Source: Synergistota bacterium
Lineage (GTDB): Bacteria; Synergistota; GBS-1
Direction: 5' to 3'
Assembly (NCBI GenBank): GCA_025060595.1
Contig: JANXBX010000001.1
Location: 84,459 to 148,458, forward strand
DNA length: 64,000 nt
Made by a program: the position numbers and the translations under genes. Of the stretch, positions 22,157 through 29,872 are shown one piece after another (position 1 is the stretch's first letter; each line of letters opens with the position of its first letter). Below the pieces are notes generated by a model, which did no database searches, had not been told where the DNA came from, and saw nothing but the letters and a program-made list of their open reading frames with translations.

Positions 22157-23170
22157 TCAAAGCTTTTCTGGAGGAAATAAATTAAGTAACTCCTCCATTG
22201 TAGATGGAACCAGTATCTTTCCAGCTATAAGTTTCTCCTTGATATTTTCGATTAAACTAAGAATTTCCTGTGGTATAACCCTTTTCAGAGCAGGTATCCC
22301 TTCTACGCTGAAAACTCCCTCACGTAAACCCATATAACAAACCTCACTATTAAAACCCACCTTAGCTAAACTAATTATAGCTAAATAAGTTGCTAAGTCC
22401 ACTCTTCTTACTATATTTAACACGTTACTGTTTGTATTTACCAAGCCCCTATCAAGATCTACACCAATAACAAAAAATTCTTTTTCTCTCTCTTTGGCTA
22501 CTTCCAGAATACCAAGCCCGCTTTTTCCAGCCACTTGAAAAATTACATCTACCCCCTGACCGAACAAGAATTTCCCTGCTTCCTTTCCCTTTTCAGGATC
22601 ATTAAATGTACCAACATAGGATTCCAAAACCTCCACATCTTTTCCAACTAGTTTAGAATAAATTTTAATCCCAGCTTTATACCCTATGAGAAACTTATCA
22701 TTTCGAGATGCTTTTACCCCTCCTAAATATCCAACTTTATTAACTTTAGTGATCGCAGATGCAAGAAGCCCGGCAAGAAAACCTATCTCTTCATCTTTAA
22801 ACAATATCGATTTCACATTTGCTGATTCCACTTCCCCATCAATTAAGAGGAACTTTTTCCCAGGACACAGAGATGCGACCTTAAGAAGAGGGTCAGACAT
22901 CAAAAAACCAGCAGTTACGATTATATTCCCCTCACTTGCGCTTTCATAGAGATTTAAGAAATAATCATCCTGTTTAAAAGATTGAACAACTTTTGCCTTT
23001 AAACCAAGTTCCCTTGCAGCCTGTTGAATTCCAAGCCAGCATCTATCGTTAAGTCCGTTATCTCCAAGACCACATATATCCGTCACCAAAACTATATCAA
23101 AGGAAGATGCCAAAGCAGAAAAAGGGGAAATATATAAAAAACAAAGAAAAAATACTAAAAATCTCACCAA
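22157..23170 (-). CDS. Orphan BMP-family solute-binding protein
   Basis: 337 residues with a signal peptide (to about residue 21, SALA) and no lipobox. The pattern SFDIVLVTDICGLGDNGLNDRCWLGIQQAARELG, the DEEIGFLAGLLASAITKVNKVGYLGG hinge segment and GVDVIFQVAGKSGLGILEVA place it in the BMP family beside the receptor at 20840-21922, but the two are divergent. TTG start at 23170 preceded by GGGAGGG. No dedicated permease or ATPase accompanies it, so it may feed the adjacent transporter with a different ligand. Confidence 0.82.
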   Translation of the reverse strand: MVRFLVFFLCFLYISPFSALASSFDIVLVTDICGLGDNGLNDRCWLGIQQAARELGLKAKVVQSFKQDDYFLNLYESASEGNIIVTAGFLMSDPLLKVASLCPGKKFLLIDGEVESANVKSILFKDEEIGFLAGLLASAITKVNKVGYLGGVKASRNDKFLIGYKAGIKIYSKLVGKDVEVLESYVGTFNDPEKGKEAGKFLFGQGVDVIFQVAGKSGLGILEVAKEREKEFFVIGVDLDRGLVNTNSNVLNIVRRVDLATYLAIISLAKVGFNSEVCYMGLREGVFSVEGIPALKRVIPQEILSLIENIKEKLIAGKILVPSTMEELLNLFPPEKL

Positions 23171-23213
23171 AAGCGATCCCTCCCATAAGAAAGCTTAAAG
23201 CGAGAAAATAAAG

Positions 23214-23238
23214 AGGGCACTCCCTTAAGGAGCGCCCT
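23214..23238 (-). terminator. Terminator of tRNA-Val(GAC)
   Basis: Arms AGGGCACTCC (23214-23223) and GGAGCGCCCT (23229-23238) with one mismatch and a 5-base loop. On the minus strand it lies just past the tRNA 3' end and is followed by CTTTATTTTC. Confidence 0.7.
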
Positions 23239-23250
23239 TCTTGAGGTCAG

Positions 23251-23325
23251 TGGTGGGTGGTGCTGGAATTGAACCAGCGGCCTCTTCCGCGTCAGGGAAG
23301 CGCTCTCCCACTGAGCTAACCACCC
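23251..23325 (-). tRNA. tRNA-Val (anticodon GAC)
   Basis: 75 bases with CCA encoded. Acceptor GGGTGGT pairs with ACCACCC; the anticodon arm CTTCC-CTGACGC-GGAAG shows anticodon GAC, reading GTC/GTT valine codons. The T arm CTGGTTCAATTCCAG is intact. It has its own consensus promoter and terminator and is transcribed as a single tRNA. Confidence 0.96.
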
Positions 23326-23335
23326 TGCTGGTCTC

Positions 23336-23364
23336 ATTATATCCAAGCTTCCTCTATCTGTCAA
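23336..23364 (-). promoter_or_regulatory. Consensus promoter of tRNA-Val(GAC)
   Basis: On the minus strand TTGACA (23364-23359), 17 bp, TATAAT (23341-23336), an exact sigma-70 consensus. The tRNA begins 10 bases past the -10 box. Confidence 0.9.
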
Positions 23365-23600
23365 GAAAAAAGATCGATTATAAGCTCCTCTCATCTTTCT
23401 TATATACTATCAAAAACACATCTTTAATCCTCTTTAAAGAACATTCCCATAATCTCTTAAGCTTACCCCCTCAGAAAGAGAAAACTCTCTCCTTATAACA
23501 TTAATCCATCTCATTATAGTATCCTTACCATAAAGTATAAAAATACACCGCTTTTTCACATATTTCTCTAACACAAGCACTCTAAGCTATTTCATTCCAT
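23365..23600. other. Intergenic region with no gene seen
   Basis: About 235 AT-rich bases between the tRNA-Val promoter and the rubredoxin stop codon. No convincing ORF, hairpin or repeat was found; short ORFs here lack ribosome sites. It may hold the 3' trailer of the rubredoxin transcript. Confidence 0.5.
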
Positions 23601-23759
23601 TTATTCTGCTGGTTCAAACTCCTCCTTTGGAGCCCCACATAAAGGACAAACCCAATCATCAGGAAGATCTTCAAAAGGCGTTCCTGGAGCAATATCGTTT
23701 TCTGGATCACCCTTCCTCGGATCATAAACGTAGCCACAAACTATACACCTATACTTCAT
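23601..23759 (-). CDS. Rubredoxin
   Basis: A 52-residue mononuclear iron electron carrier. Iron ligands are the two CxxC pairs, [10 protein letters not shown] near the start and [12 protein letters not shown] near the end; the middle has [20 protein letters not shown], the classical rubredoxin core. The ATG at 23759 follows GAGGTGAGAAAG. The gene is 10 bp downstream of the superoxide reductase gene, and rubredoxin is the usual electron donor to that enzyme, so the two form an oxygen-defence unit. Confidence 0.96.
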   Translation of the reverse strand: MKYRCIVCGYVYDPRKGDPENDIAPGTPFEDLPDDWVCPLCGAPKEEFEPAE

Positions 23760-23769
23760 CTTTCTCACC

Positions 23770-24159
23770 TCACTCTACTGATATATCAAAACTACTCTCC
23801 CAAAGGCCATGAATGTTACAATAGGATAAAGCTATAAGCTTTCCACTCTTATTAAGTTTAAGAAGATTAACCACTATTGGTTCACAATAGACAGCACCAG
23901 TATTAGGTCCCTGAACGTGTTCAGCATGAGCACTAAATTCGTAATTACCTACCTCATAAACGTAAGGATCTCCCTCAGGATGGAAAAAGAGCTTAATCCA
24001 CCTTATATGATGCTCAGTAGTATTAGGATGAGGTATCTCCTTACCTACTGTAACCTTAACTTCAAAAATCTTGCCTTTCTCGACTTTAGCTGGAGCTTCT
24101 ATGACAGGAACATGCTTCTCCTTTTTAAAATCCTCCGACTTTATGAAATTAGATAACAT
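23770..24159 (-). CDS. Superoxide reductase (desulfoferrodoxin/neelaredoxin type)
   Basis: Reduces superoxide to hydrogen peroxide without making oxygen, typical of anaerobes. The 129-residue protein is the one-iron form lacking the N-terminal desulforedoxin cysteines. Predicted iron ligands are His16 (EKHVPVI), His44, His50 ([12 protein letters not shown]), Cys114 and His117 (YCNIHGLWE), with Glu14 as the usual sixth-site residue. GGAGGTG lies before the ATG. A TATAAT box at 24215-24210 suggests a promoter of its own downstream of the NikR-like gene. Confidence 0.95.
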   Translation of the reverse strand: MLSNFIKSEDFKKEKHVPVIEAPAKVEKGKIFEVKVTVGKEIPHPNTTEHHIRWIKLFFHPEGDPYVYEVGNYEFSAHAEHVQGPNTGAVYCEPIVVNLLKLNKSGKLIALSYCNIHGLWESSFDISVE

Positions 24160-24247
24160 AAAACATGCACCTCCATTCCTTATAAAGATTTAAAATAATT
24201 TCACCTTTCATTATAACACAAACTCAAATTTTTTTAAATAATAAAAA

Positions 24248-24655
24248 CTAAAGAGGAACTTCACCAACTACAGCTGGAATAAGTTTGGCATACTTAACTC
24301 CCTTTTGAGAACCAATTTTCGAGGCTATATCCTTAAGATCTTGAACATCACCCTTAAGCAATATCACCTCTAGACAGTTATCTTCATCTACGTGCAAGTG
24401 TAAAGTAGAAACTATCTCTTTCAGATATCCATGCTGCATCTCTGTAACATCTTTCTTATGGTGATCATAAACTATTACTAAAACTGCCATGGCCTTCCCA
24501 GTAGTTTTTTCCCACTCTTCTTCAAGTATAAAGTTCCGCATAAGATCCCTAATAGCTTCTGAGCGATTTTCATATCCCTTTAAAGCTATAATTTTATCAA
24601 ATCTCTCAAGTAAGTCTTCCTCCATAGAAACACCAAATCTAACAAGCTTACTCAA
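24248..24655 (-). CDS. nikR: NikR-like nickel-responsive transcription regulator
   Basis: A ribbon-helix-helix DNA-binding domain (residues 1-45, VRFGVSMEEDLLERFDKII and NRSEAIRDLMRNFI) joined to an ACT-like metal domain. The four high-affinity nickel ligands appear conserved: His75, His86, His88 and Cys94 in QHGYLKEIVSTLHLHVDEDNC. Length 135 matches the family. In known cases nickel-loaded NikR represses nickel uptake. It is divergent from the MoaE-like gene 107 bp away and upstream of the superoxide reductase gene; no classical GTATGA palindrome was found in the gap, so its target is open. Confidence 0.9.
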   Translation of the reverse strand: MSKLVRFGVSMEEDLLERFDKIIALKGYENRSEAIRDLMRNFILEEEWEKTTGKAMAVLVIVYDHHKKDVTEMQHGYLKEIVSTLHLHVDEDNCLEVILLKGDVQDLKDIASKIGSQKGVKYAKLIPAVVGEVPL

Positions 24656-24761
24656 AGATTTCCCTCCTTTCGGAGTGGAAGTTATGAGAATATATTACAC
24701 CTTTTGAGAGAATCAATCAATATGTTAAAATTTAATATATCCAAAGAGGAGGTGATATTAC

Positions 24762-25124
24762 TTGAAACCTTCCATTGAAAACTGGATCAAAGAAGTAAAA
24801 GAAACAGCTAATCCTGAAAATTTAGGAATGATATTAATTCACAATGGAATAGTAAGAGAAACCTCCAAAAGAGAGGATAAAAAGGTAAAGGGGATTAACC
24901 TTTCATATAATAAAGAGCTCCTTGAAAAAACTATTGAAGATTTCTCAAAAAAGGAAGGTATTGAAAAGATAAAAGCTTGGATAAATGAAGGAGTACTTAA
25001 GGTTGGAGATGATATAATGCTTGTCCTTGTAGCAGGAAGATATAGAACGGATATCCTACCAACCTTTGAAGCACTAATAGAAAAAATTAAGAAAGAGATA
25101 GTAAACGAAGAAGAAATATTCTAA
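24762..25124 (+). CDS. MoaE-like protein, probably lacking molybdopterin synthase activity
   Basis: 120 residues matching the molybdopterin synthase large-subunit fold: LGMILIHNGIVRE aligns with the MoaE GAVVTFTGKVR strand and VGDDIMLVLVAGRYRTD with its GDEIVFVGVTSAHRSS strand. By hand alignment to E. coli MoaE, Arg39 and Lys119 have counterparts, but His103 is Tyr and Lys126 is Glu, and the tail after it is missing. No MoaD or other cofactor genes are nearby. TTG start at 24762 behind AGAGGAGGTGA. The fold assignment is good; enzymatic role is doubtful. Confidence 0.65.
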   Translation: MKPSIENWIKEVKETANPENLGMILIHNGIVRETSKREDKKVKGINLSYNKELLEKTIEDFSKKEGIEKIKAWINEGVLKVGDDIMLVLVAGRYRTDILPTFEALIEKIKKEIVNEEEIF

Positions 25125-25128
25125 AAAT

Positions 25129-25163
25129 AAAAGGGGAAAGGTTTTTTAAACCTTTCCCCTTTT
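25129..25163. terminator. Bidirectional terminator between moaE-like and cold-shock genes
   Basis: A perfect 16-bp stem, AAAAGGGGAAAGGTTT (25129-25144) and AAACCTTTCCCCTTTT (25148-25163), with a three-base loop. The outer A/T ends provide U-runs in both directions. It ends the plus-strand MoaE-like gene and the minus-strand cold-shock gene. Confidence 0.85.
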
Positions 25164-25182
25164 GCTCCCCTTATCATCAATC

Positions 25183-25383
25183 TTAAATACGTCTTACTTT
25201 AGAGGCTTGTGGACCCTTTTTCCCAGAGGTTACTTCAAAAACAACCCTATCGCCCTCATCAAGGCTCTTAAAGCCATTCATCTCAATCCCAGTATAGTGC
25301 ACAAAAACATCCTCCCCACTCTCTGTGGTGATAAAACCATAACCTTTTGTTGGGTTAAACCACTTAACAGTTCCTTTTACCAT
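25183..25383 (-). CDS. Cold-shock domain protein
   Basis: A 66-residue single OB-fold RNA/DNA chaperone. It shows [19 protein letters not shown] (RNP1 KGYGFI) and [10 protein letters not shown] (RNP2 VFVHY). The start is ATG 25383, 9 bases after GGAGG; a longer reading to 25524 crosses the promoter and adds unrelated sequence. It has its own promoter, and the 50-base leader holds a small CTGCA/TGCAG stem that could influence translation. Confidence 0.96.
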   Translation of the reverse strand: MVKGTVKWFNPTKGYGFITTESGEDVFVHYTGIEMNGFKSLDEGDRVVFEVTSGKKGPQASKVRRI

Positions 25384-25441
25384 CTTTCTTTTCCTCCAGC
25401 TTTCTTTAAAATTACTGCAAACTTTTTCCTGCAGCGTGCAT

Positions 25442-25470
25442 AGTATAACACCTATAGATGAAAAAGTCAA
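25442..25470 (-). promoter_or_regulatory. Promoter of the cold-shock gene
   Basis: TTGACT (25470-25465), 17 bp, TATACT (25447-25442) on the minus strand. The same two hexamers with the same spacing occur before the attenuator at 46056-46084. Confidence 0.8.
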
Positions 25471-25507
25471 GAAAAATTTTATAATAACTATGAAAGGAGG
25501 GATAAAA

Positions 25508-26536
25508 TTGAAAGCTTGGATCATCCATAGAATTACTGAAGTATCTTCAGATCCTGAGCCTTTGAAACTAATAGAGACAGAAGATCCGCAAATCGGGGAA
25601 GACGAGATACTAATTAAGGTAAAGGCTTGTGGAATCTGCCATACTGAGATAGATGAAATCGAAGGGCGTGCTCTCCCTACAATTTTACCAGTAATACCAG
25701 GACATCAAGTCGCTGGAGAAATAATACAAGTTGGAAGAAAAGTAGGGAAATTTAAAATAGGAGATAGAGCTGGGGCAGGCTGGATATATTCATCGTGTGG
25801 CAAGTGTGAATTTTGCTTAAAGGATTTGGAAAACCTTTGTCCAGAGTTTAAAGCAACGGGCAAAGATGCTCATGGTGGATACGCTGAATTATTTAAGATA
25901 AAAGAGGCTTTTGCCTTTAATCTTCCCAACAATCTAACTTACGAAGAAGTAGCTCCTCTCTTTTGCGCTGGAGCTATAGGTTATAGATCACTAAAACTCA
26001 CAAATCTAAAGAATGGAGAAAATCTTGGCCTTATAGGCTTTGGAGCATCAAACCACCTGGTTTTAAAAATAGTTCAAATCCTTTATCCTGACTCTAAAAC
26101 CTTCGTCTTTTCAAGATCTGCGCAGGAAAGAAGCCACGCCTTAGAGCTTGGGGCACACTGGGCAGGAAATATTGGAGATGAACCTCCAGAAAGCCTAAAT
26201 TCGGCATTGGATACAACACCTGTATGGAGCCCACCACTAAAAGTGCTTAGATACATTAAACCCGGTGGAAGGTTAGTAATAAATGCAATAAGAAAGGAAT
26301 CTATCGATAAAGAAGCTCTCTTAGAAATGGACTATCCTAGAGATCTCTGGCTCGAAAAGGAGATAAAGTCTGTAGCTAATATAACAAGAAAAGACATCGA
26401 GGAGTTTCTTTCTTTGGTTGAAAAAACTTCCTTAAAACCAACAATAGAAGTCTACCCATTTGAGAAAGCAAACCAAGCCTTAAAGGACATAAAAGAAAGA
26501 AAAATCAAAGGAGCAAAAGTATTAAAGATAGGTTAA
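25508..26536 (+). CDS. Zinc-dependent alcohol dehydrogenase family protein
   Basis: A medium-chain dehydrogenase/reductase of 342 residues resembling AdhA. Catalytic zinc ligands are in [11 protein letters not shown] and PGHQVAGE, and the structural zinc is bound by the four cysteines of [30 protein letters not shown] is the nucleotide-binding loop, where the usual GxGxxG is GFGASN. Start is TTG 25508 following AAAGGAGGGATAAAA; an upstream ATG at 25436 lies in the cold-shock promoter region and is unlikely. A TATAAT at 25480-25485 may be the -10 box. Substrate unknown. Confidence 0.88.
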   Translation: MKAWIIHRITEVSSDPEPLKLIETEDPQIGEDEILIKVKACGICHTEIDEIEGRALPTILPVIPGHQVAGEIIQVGRKVGKFKIGDRAGAGWIYSSCGKCEFCLKDLENLCPEFKATGKDAHGGYAELFKIKEAFAFNLPNNLTYEEVAPLFCAGAIGYRSLKLTNLKNGENLGLIGFGASNHLVLKIVQILYPDSKTFVFSRSAQERSHALELGAHWAGNIGDEPPESLNSALDTTPVWSPPLKVLRYIKPGGRLVINAIRKESIDKEALLEMDYPRDLWLEKEIKSVANITRKDIEEFLSLVEKTSLKPTIEVYPFEKANQALKDIKERKIKGAKVLKIG

Positions 26537-26555
26537 AATTTGGGAGGGATCCTTC

Positions 26556-27107
26556 GTGATGAAAAGCGTTATAGGAATAGTAGGAAGTCCTAGACGAGGA
26601 GGTAACACAGATATATTAGTAGATGAAGTTTTAAAAGGCGCATCTTTAAAAGGAGCCAAAATTAAAAAATATTTTTTAAATGAGCTCAACATCAAAGGAT
26701 GTCAAGGGTGTTTCGCTTGTCAAAAGGATGGCAAATGTGTACAGAGTGATGACATGAAGTTAATTTACGAAGACCTAATAAGCGAAGAAGCTTTTGTAAT
26801 TGGCTCTCCTATATATATGAATTACGTGACAGCCCAGACGAAGCTCTTTCTCGATCGCCTACTACCTTTCTTTAAAATAGGAGTCGGAACAAGATTAGAT
26901 AAAGAGAAGAAATGCATTTTAGTTTACTCTCAAGGTGGGGGAAAGAATGGGCTAGAAATAATGAAGGGCTTATCGCTATTTCTTGAAGCACTGGGGATCA
27001 AAGTCTTAGACATAATTGGAGGGAACGGTTTAAATGAAATAGGAGCGGTAAAACGATATGAGGATCTCCTTAGAAGAGCTTTCCAATGTGGTCAAAAGCT
27101 AATTTAA
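26556..27107 (+). CDS. Iron-sulfur flavoprotein / NADPH-dependent FMN reductase family
   Basis: 183 residues with a flavodoxin fold. The FMN phosphate loop is VGSPRRGGNTDILVDEV and VIGSPIYMNYVTAQTKLFLDR is typical of the family. Cys49, Cys52, Cys55 and Cys61 form the compact CX2CX2CX5C motif that binds a [4Fe-4S] cluster in archaeal and clostridial iron-sulfur flavoproteins. It starts at GTG 26556 or ATG 26559 behind GGGAGGG, 20 bp after the alcohol dehydrogenase gene and likely cotranscribed. Proposed roles of relatives are electron transfer or oxygen/peroxide protection. Confidence 0.85.
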   Translation: MMKSVIGIVGSPRRGGNTDILVDEVLKGASLKGAKIKKYFLNELNIKGCQGCFACQKDGKCVQSDDMKLIYEDLISEEAFVIGSPIYMNYVTAQTKLFLDRLLPFFKIGVGTRLDKEKKCILVYSQGGGKNGLEIMKGLSLFLEALGIKVLDIIGGNGLNEIGAVKRYEDLLRRAFQCGQKLI

Positions 27108-27111
27108 ATTA

Positions 27112-27140
27112 TTGCCTTTTAGGGGAAATAAGGGTATAAT
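27112..27140 (+). promoter_or_regulatory. Promoter of tRNA-Val(CAC)
   Basis: TTGCCT at 27112-27117, 17 bp, TATAAT at 27135-27140. The tRNA starts 12 bases past the -10 box. Confidence 0.8.
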
Positions 27141-27152
27141 ATAAAAAGTGGT

Positions 27153-27227
27153 GGGCGCTTAGCTCAGCGGGAGAGCGCTTCCCTCACACGGAAGAGGCCG
27201 CTGGTTCGATCCCAGCAGCGCCCACCA
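27153..27227 (+). tRNA. tRNA-Val (anticodon CAC)
   Basis: 75 bases including CCA. Acceptor GGGCGCT pairs with AGCGCCC; anticodon arm CTTCC-CTCACAC-GGAAG gives CAC, which reads GTG valine codons. D and T arms are intact (T arm CTGGTTCGATCCCAG). It closely resembles tRNA-Val(GAC) at 23251-23325. Its 3' end is 2 bases from the convergent rimI stop codon. Confidence 0.96.
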
Positions 27228-27229
27228 TT

Positions 27230-27673
27230 TTATATATTTAACTTCATTAAAAGTGCATCTTCACCATTATCCATATAGTAGTTAGGTATAACTCCTATAA
27301 CTTTAAAGCCGTATTTCTCATAGAGACCTATAGCAACTCTATTAGATGGTCTAACTTCCAAAATTACCTCCCTGACCTTTCTCTCTTTAGCTATTTCAAG
27401 AATAGCTAATAACAGCTGCTCACCTATTTGGTTCCCCCTCCATCGAGATGCTACAGCTATAGTAGTAATATGTCCTTGTCTACCATAAAATCTTATCCCT
27501 GCATATCCAACTACCTTATCTTTTAAACGCGCTACTAAGTAAACATTCTCAGGGAAACTTAACTCATTCAAAAAGGTCCTTTTACTCCAAGGTATACTAA
27601 ATGATTCTCTCTCTATCTCAAGAACTTCATCAATGTCTCCCAAGTTCATAAAATCAATATCTACCAGAATCAT
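27230..27673 (-). CDS. rimI: Ribosomal protein S18-alanine N-acetyltransferase (RimI-like)
   Basis: A GNAT acetyltransferase of 147 residues. The acetyl-CoA loop is ASRWRGNQIGEQLL, preceded by HITTIAV and followed by VREVILEVRPSNRVAIGLYEKYGF, the RimI pattern; the C-terminal YYMDNGEDALLMKL is also typical. RimI acetylates the N-terminus of ribosomal protein S18 in E. coli. The ATG at 27673 is only one base from GGAG, so ATG 27649 is an alternative start. Last gene of the glycosyltransferase-ctpA-deacetylase-purA-rimI operon. Confidence 0.88.
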   Translation of the reverse strand: MILVDIDFMNLGDIDEVLEIERESFSIPWSKRTFLNELSFPENVYLVARLKDKVVGYAGIRFYGRQGHITTIAVASRWRGNQIGEQLLLAILEIAKERKVREVILEVRPSNRVAIGLYEKYGFKVIGVIPNYYMDNGEDALLMKLNI

Positions 27674-27677
27674 ACTC

Positions 27678-28940
27678 CTAAATGAGAATCACATCTCCTC
27701 TTCCCGGACCAACACCTATAAAGAAAACCTTACATCCAGATATCTCTTCTATAAGCTTAATGTAGTTTCTAGCCTCAGATGGCAATTCCGAGAAGTTTTT
27801 TACCTTGCTTATATCTTTACTCCAACCGTCTACCTCTTCATAAACAGGTAAAACTTCATCAAGAAATGGAGTAAACTCCTCCGTCATCCTCCCATTAACT
27901 TTATAAGCTACACATATTTTTATTTTTTCAAGCCCTGTCAACACATCAAGCTTAGTAAGAGCAATTTTGTCAATACCGTTAATCTTAACGGAGTATTTCA
28001 TCATAACACCATCAAGCCATCCACACCTTCTCGGCCTACCTGTCGTAGCTCCAAACTCCCCACCTTTTTCTCTTATAATAGATCCAAGAGGTTCTTCCAT
28101 CTCAGTCGGAAATGGTCCCATACCAACCCTTGTAGTATAAGCTTTTAGAACTCCTATCACCTCATCTATATCTTTTGGAGATATACCAGAACCGATACAG
28201 GCCCCACCCGATATAGGATTAGACGAAGTAACGTAAGGATAAGTTCCATAGGTTATATCGAGAAGTGTACCCTGAGCTCCCTCAAGAAGAATAGTTTTAC
28301 CCTCATTTATAAGGCTTCTTAAAAGATGAACAGTGTTACAAACTTTGTCCTTTAAAAATCCAACATAGCCAAGATAAGAATCCCTTATCTCTTCAAAACC
28401 GAGAGGGGCCTCCCCGAATATCTTAGTTATCATCTCGTTTTTTCTTTGAAGTACAAACCGTAACTTCTCCTCGAAAATAGAAGGCCTTAAAAGATCACCC
28501 ACACGTATTCCAGTTCTTTCAGCCTTATCAGCATAAGCAGGCCCTATCCCCCTTTTAGTAGTCCCTATCCTTTGACTCCCCCTCTTTCTCTCCTCAAGCT
28601 CATCTATCAACTTATGATAAGGCATAACAAGATGAGCAAGCTCACTTATCTTAAGCTTACCAATGCTCCCAACCTCTTTCTTTAAAGCCTCATACTCTTC
28701 CACTAAAAGAGGAAGATCGATAACAACCCCATCTCCTACAATACAAAGCTTGTCAGGATAAAGCATACCAGAAGGAAGTAGATGAAAAATATACTTTTTA
28801 CCATTAAGAACCACAGTGTGTCCTGCATTACTTCCCCCTTGATACCTTAAAACCACATCAGCATCCTTAACTAAAAAATCTACTATTTTCCCTTTTCCCT
28901 CATCTCCCCATTGCATACCAACTATTGCAATTACGCTCAT
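27678..28940 (-). CDS. purA: Adenylosuccinate synthetase
   Basis: Joins IMP and aspartate using GTP in AMP synthesis. The start VIAIVGMQWGDEGKGKIVDFL is the P-loop of the family. NAGHTVVLNGKKYIFHLLPSG, RGIGPAYADKAERTGIRV and EGAQGTLLDITYGTYPYVTS follow in the usual order, and TTGRPRRCGWLD is the IMP-binding region. 420 residues is normal. The start overlaps the deacetylase stop by 4 bp. Confidence 0.97.
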   Translation of the reverse strand: MSVIAIVGMQWGDEGKGKIVDFLVKDADVVLRYQGGSNAGHTVVLNGKKYIFHLLPSGMLYPDKLCIVGDGVVIDLPLLVEEYEALKKEVGSIGKLKISELAHLVMPYHKLIDELEERKRGSQRIGTTKRGIGPAYADKAERTGIRVGDLLRPSIFEEKLRFVLQRKNEMITKIFGEAPLGFEEIRDSYLGYVGFLKDKVCNTVHLLRSLINEGKTILLEGAQGTLLDITYGTYPYVTSSNPISGGACIGSGISPKDIDEVIGVLKAYTTRVGMGPFPTEMEEPLGSIIREKGGEFGATTGRPRRCGWLDGVMMKYSVKINGIDKIALTKLDVLTGLEKIKICVAYKVNGRMTEEFTPFLDEVLPVYEEVDGWSKDISKVKNFSELPSEARNYIKLIEEISGCKVFFIGVGPGRGDVILI

Positions 28941-29872
28941 TTTTTAACAACCTCACCCCTATGGTAGACTATCTCGGAGGCAAAAACTACCTCCACATAC
29001 TTGCTTATCACAGGTAAAAGCTTGTTTAAGGCATTAAACGTCTCACTTTTAGCATGACCTATTCCTATAGTCATCGTCCTTCTTCTAGCCAAGGAGACAA
29101 GCTTAAGGATATACTCCTCAACTCTGTTTTCTCCACTATATCTATCTATGAACAAAGAATTATAAAAACATGGTAACCCCACATCCAACGCAATATGATA
29201 AGCTACGCTATCAGGAGTAGTATAGCTGTCCACAAAAAATAATCCTTTTTCCTTCAAAACGCTCATAACCTTTCTCATAAGTACCGGATCAGTAGTAGCC
29301 AGAGAACCCATATGATTATTAACGCCAACAGCATAATCAACACTCGAAAGAGCTCTATTTATTAAATCCCTTATTTCCTCCATATCCATACCTAAACTCA
29401 CAACATCCCGATTAACAACATGCTTGTAGGCTTGCATTGGAAGATGAAGAATAATCTCTTTTCCACCCCTGTAGCCTTTCTCCGAAACAAAATTTGACCA
29501 TCTAAGAAACGGAAGCACCGCCAGATTCACCTTATAAGGAAGAGATATAAACTTTGAGGCCAAGTGAGCATCATAACCAAGATCATCTATTATTATGGCA
29601 AGCTTTGGAAGACCGCTCTTCCTTCTATCTGGTTCAAGAAAACCAGCAAAATGTAAGCTACCCCTTTTCCCCACACCACCACTAATATCGAGCTTCAAAT
29701 CTCGAGATCTGATCTCAACAAAAGTTGAAAGAAAAGCATACTTCTTCTTCAACTTGGACCATATTTCATGCTCTGCATGAAACTCACTTATTTCCAAGTA
29801 AAGAATTTCGGTTCCGACCAGGAGTACTAAACCAACTACGGCTATAATAAATAGATATGTTGAAAACCTCAT
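28937..29872 (-). CDS. Divergent polysaccharide deacetylase family protein (YibQ-like)
   Basis: 311 residues. One N-terminal membrane anchor (about residues 5-25) precedes a divergent NodB-like domain: KLAIIIDDLGYDAHLASKF, VNLAVLPFLRW, GKEIILHLPMQA, VGVNNHMGSLATTD and LFFVDSYTTPDSVAYHIA. These segments match the divergent polysaccharide deacetylase group (YibQ), often beside CtpA-type protease genes and presumed to act on envelope glycans. Here it lies immediately after the S41 protease gene with a one-base overlap. Activity is not demonstrated for this group. Confidence 0.87.
   Translation of the reverse strand: MRFSTYLFIIAVVGLVLLVGTEILYLEISEFHAEHEIWSKLKKKYAFLSTFVEIRSRDLKLDISGGVGKRGSLHFAGFLEPDRRKSGLPKLAIIIDDLGYDAHLASKFISLPYKVNLAVLPFLRWSNFVSEKGYRGGKEIILHLPMQAYKHVVNRDVVSLGMDMEEIRDLINRALSSVDYAVGVNNHMGSLATTDPVLMRKVMSVLKEKGLFFVDSYTTPDSVAYHIALDVGLPCFYNSLFIDRYSGENRVEEYILKLVSLARRRTMTIGIGHAKSETFNALNKLLPVISKYVEVVFASEIVYHRGEVVKK

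Noticed and set aside
23164-23394. A 76-codon minus-strand ORF running across the tRNA-Val gene
   Set aside because: Its middle is simply a translation of the tRNA, and such ORFs are a common false call. It also crosses the tRNA promoter and terminator.
24656-24761. Classical NikR palindrome
   Set aside because: Only a partial TTATGA half-site was visible, with no matching second half.
25436-25507. N-terminal extension of the alcohol dehydrogenase
   Set aside because: The extension runs over the divergent cold-shock promoter, and a TTG with an ideal ribosome site begins the family-like sequence at 25508.
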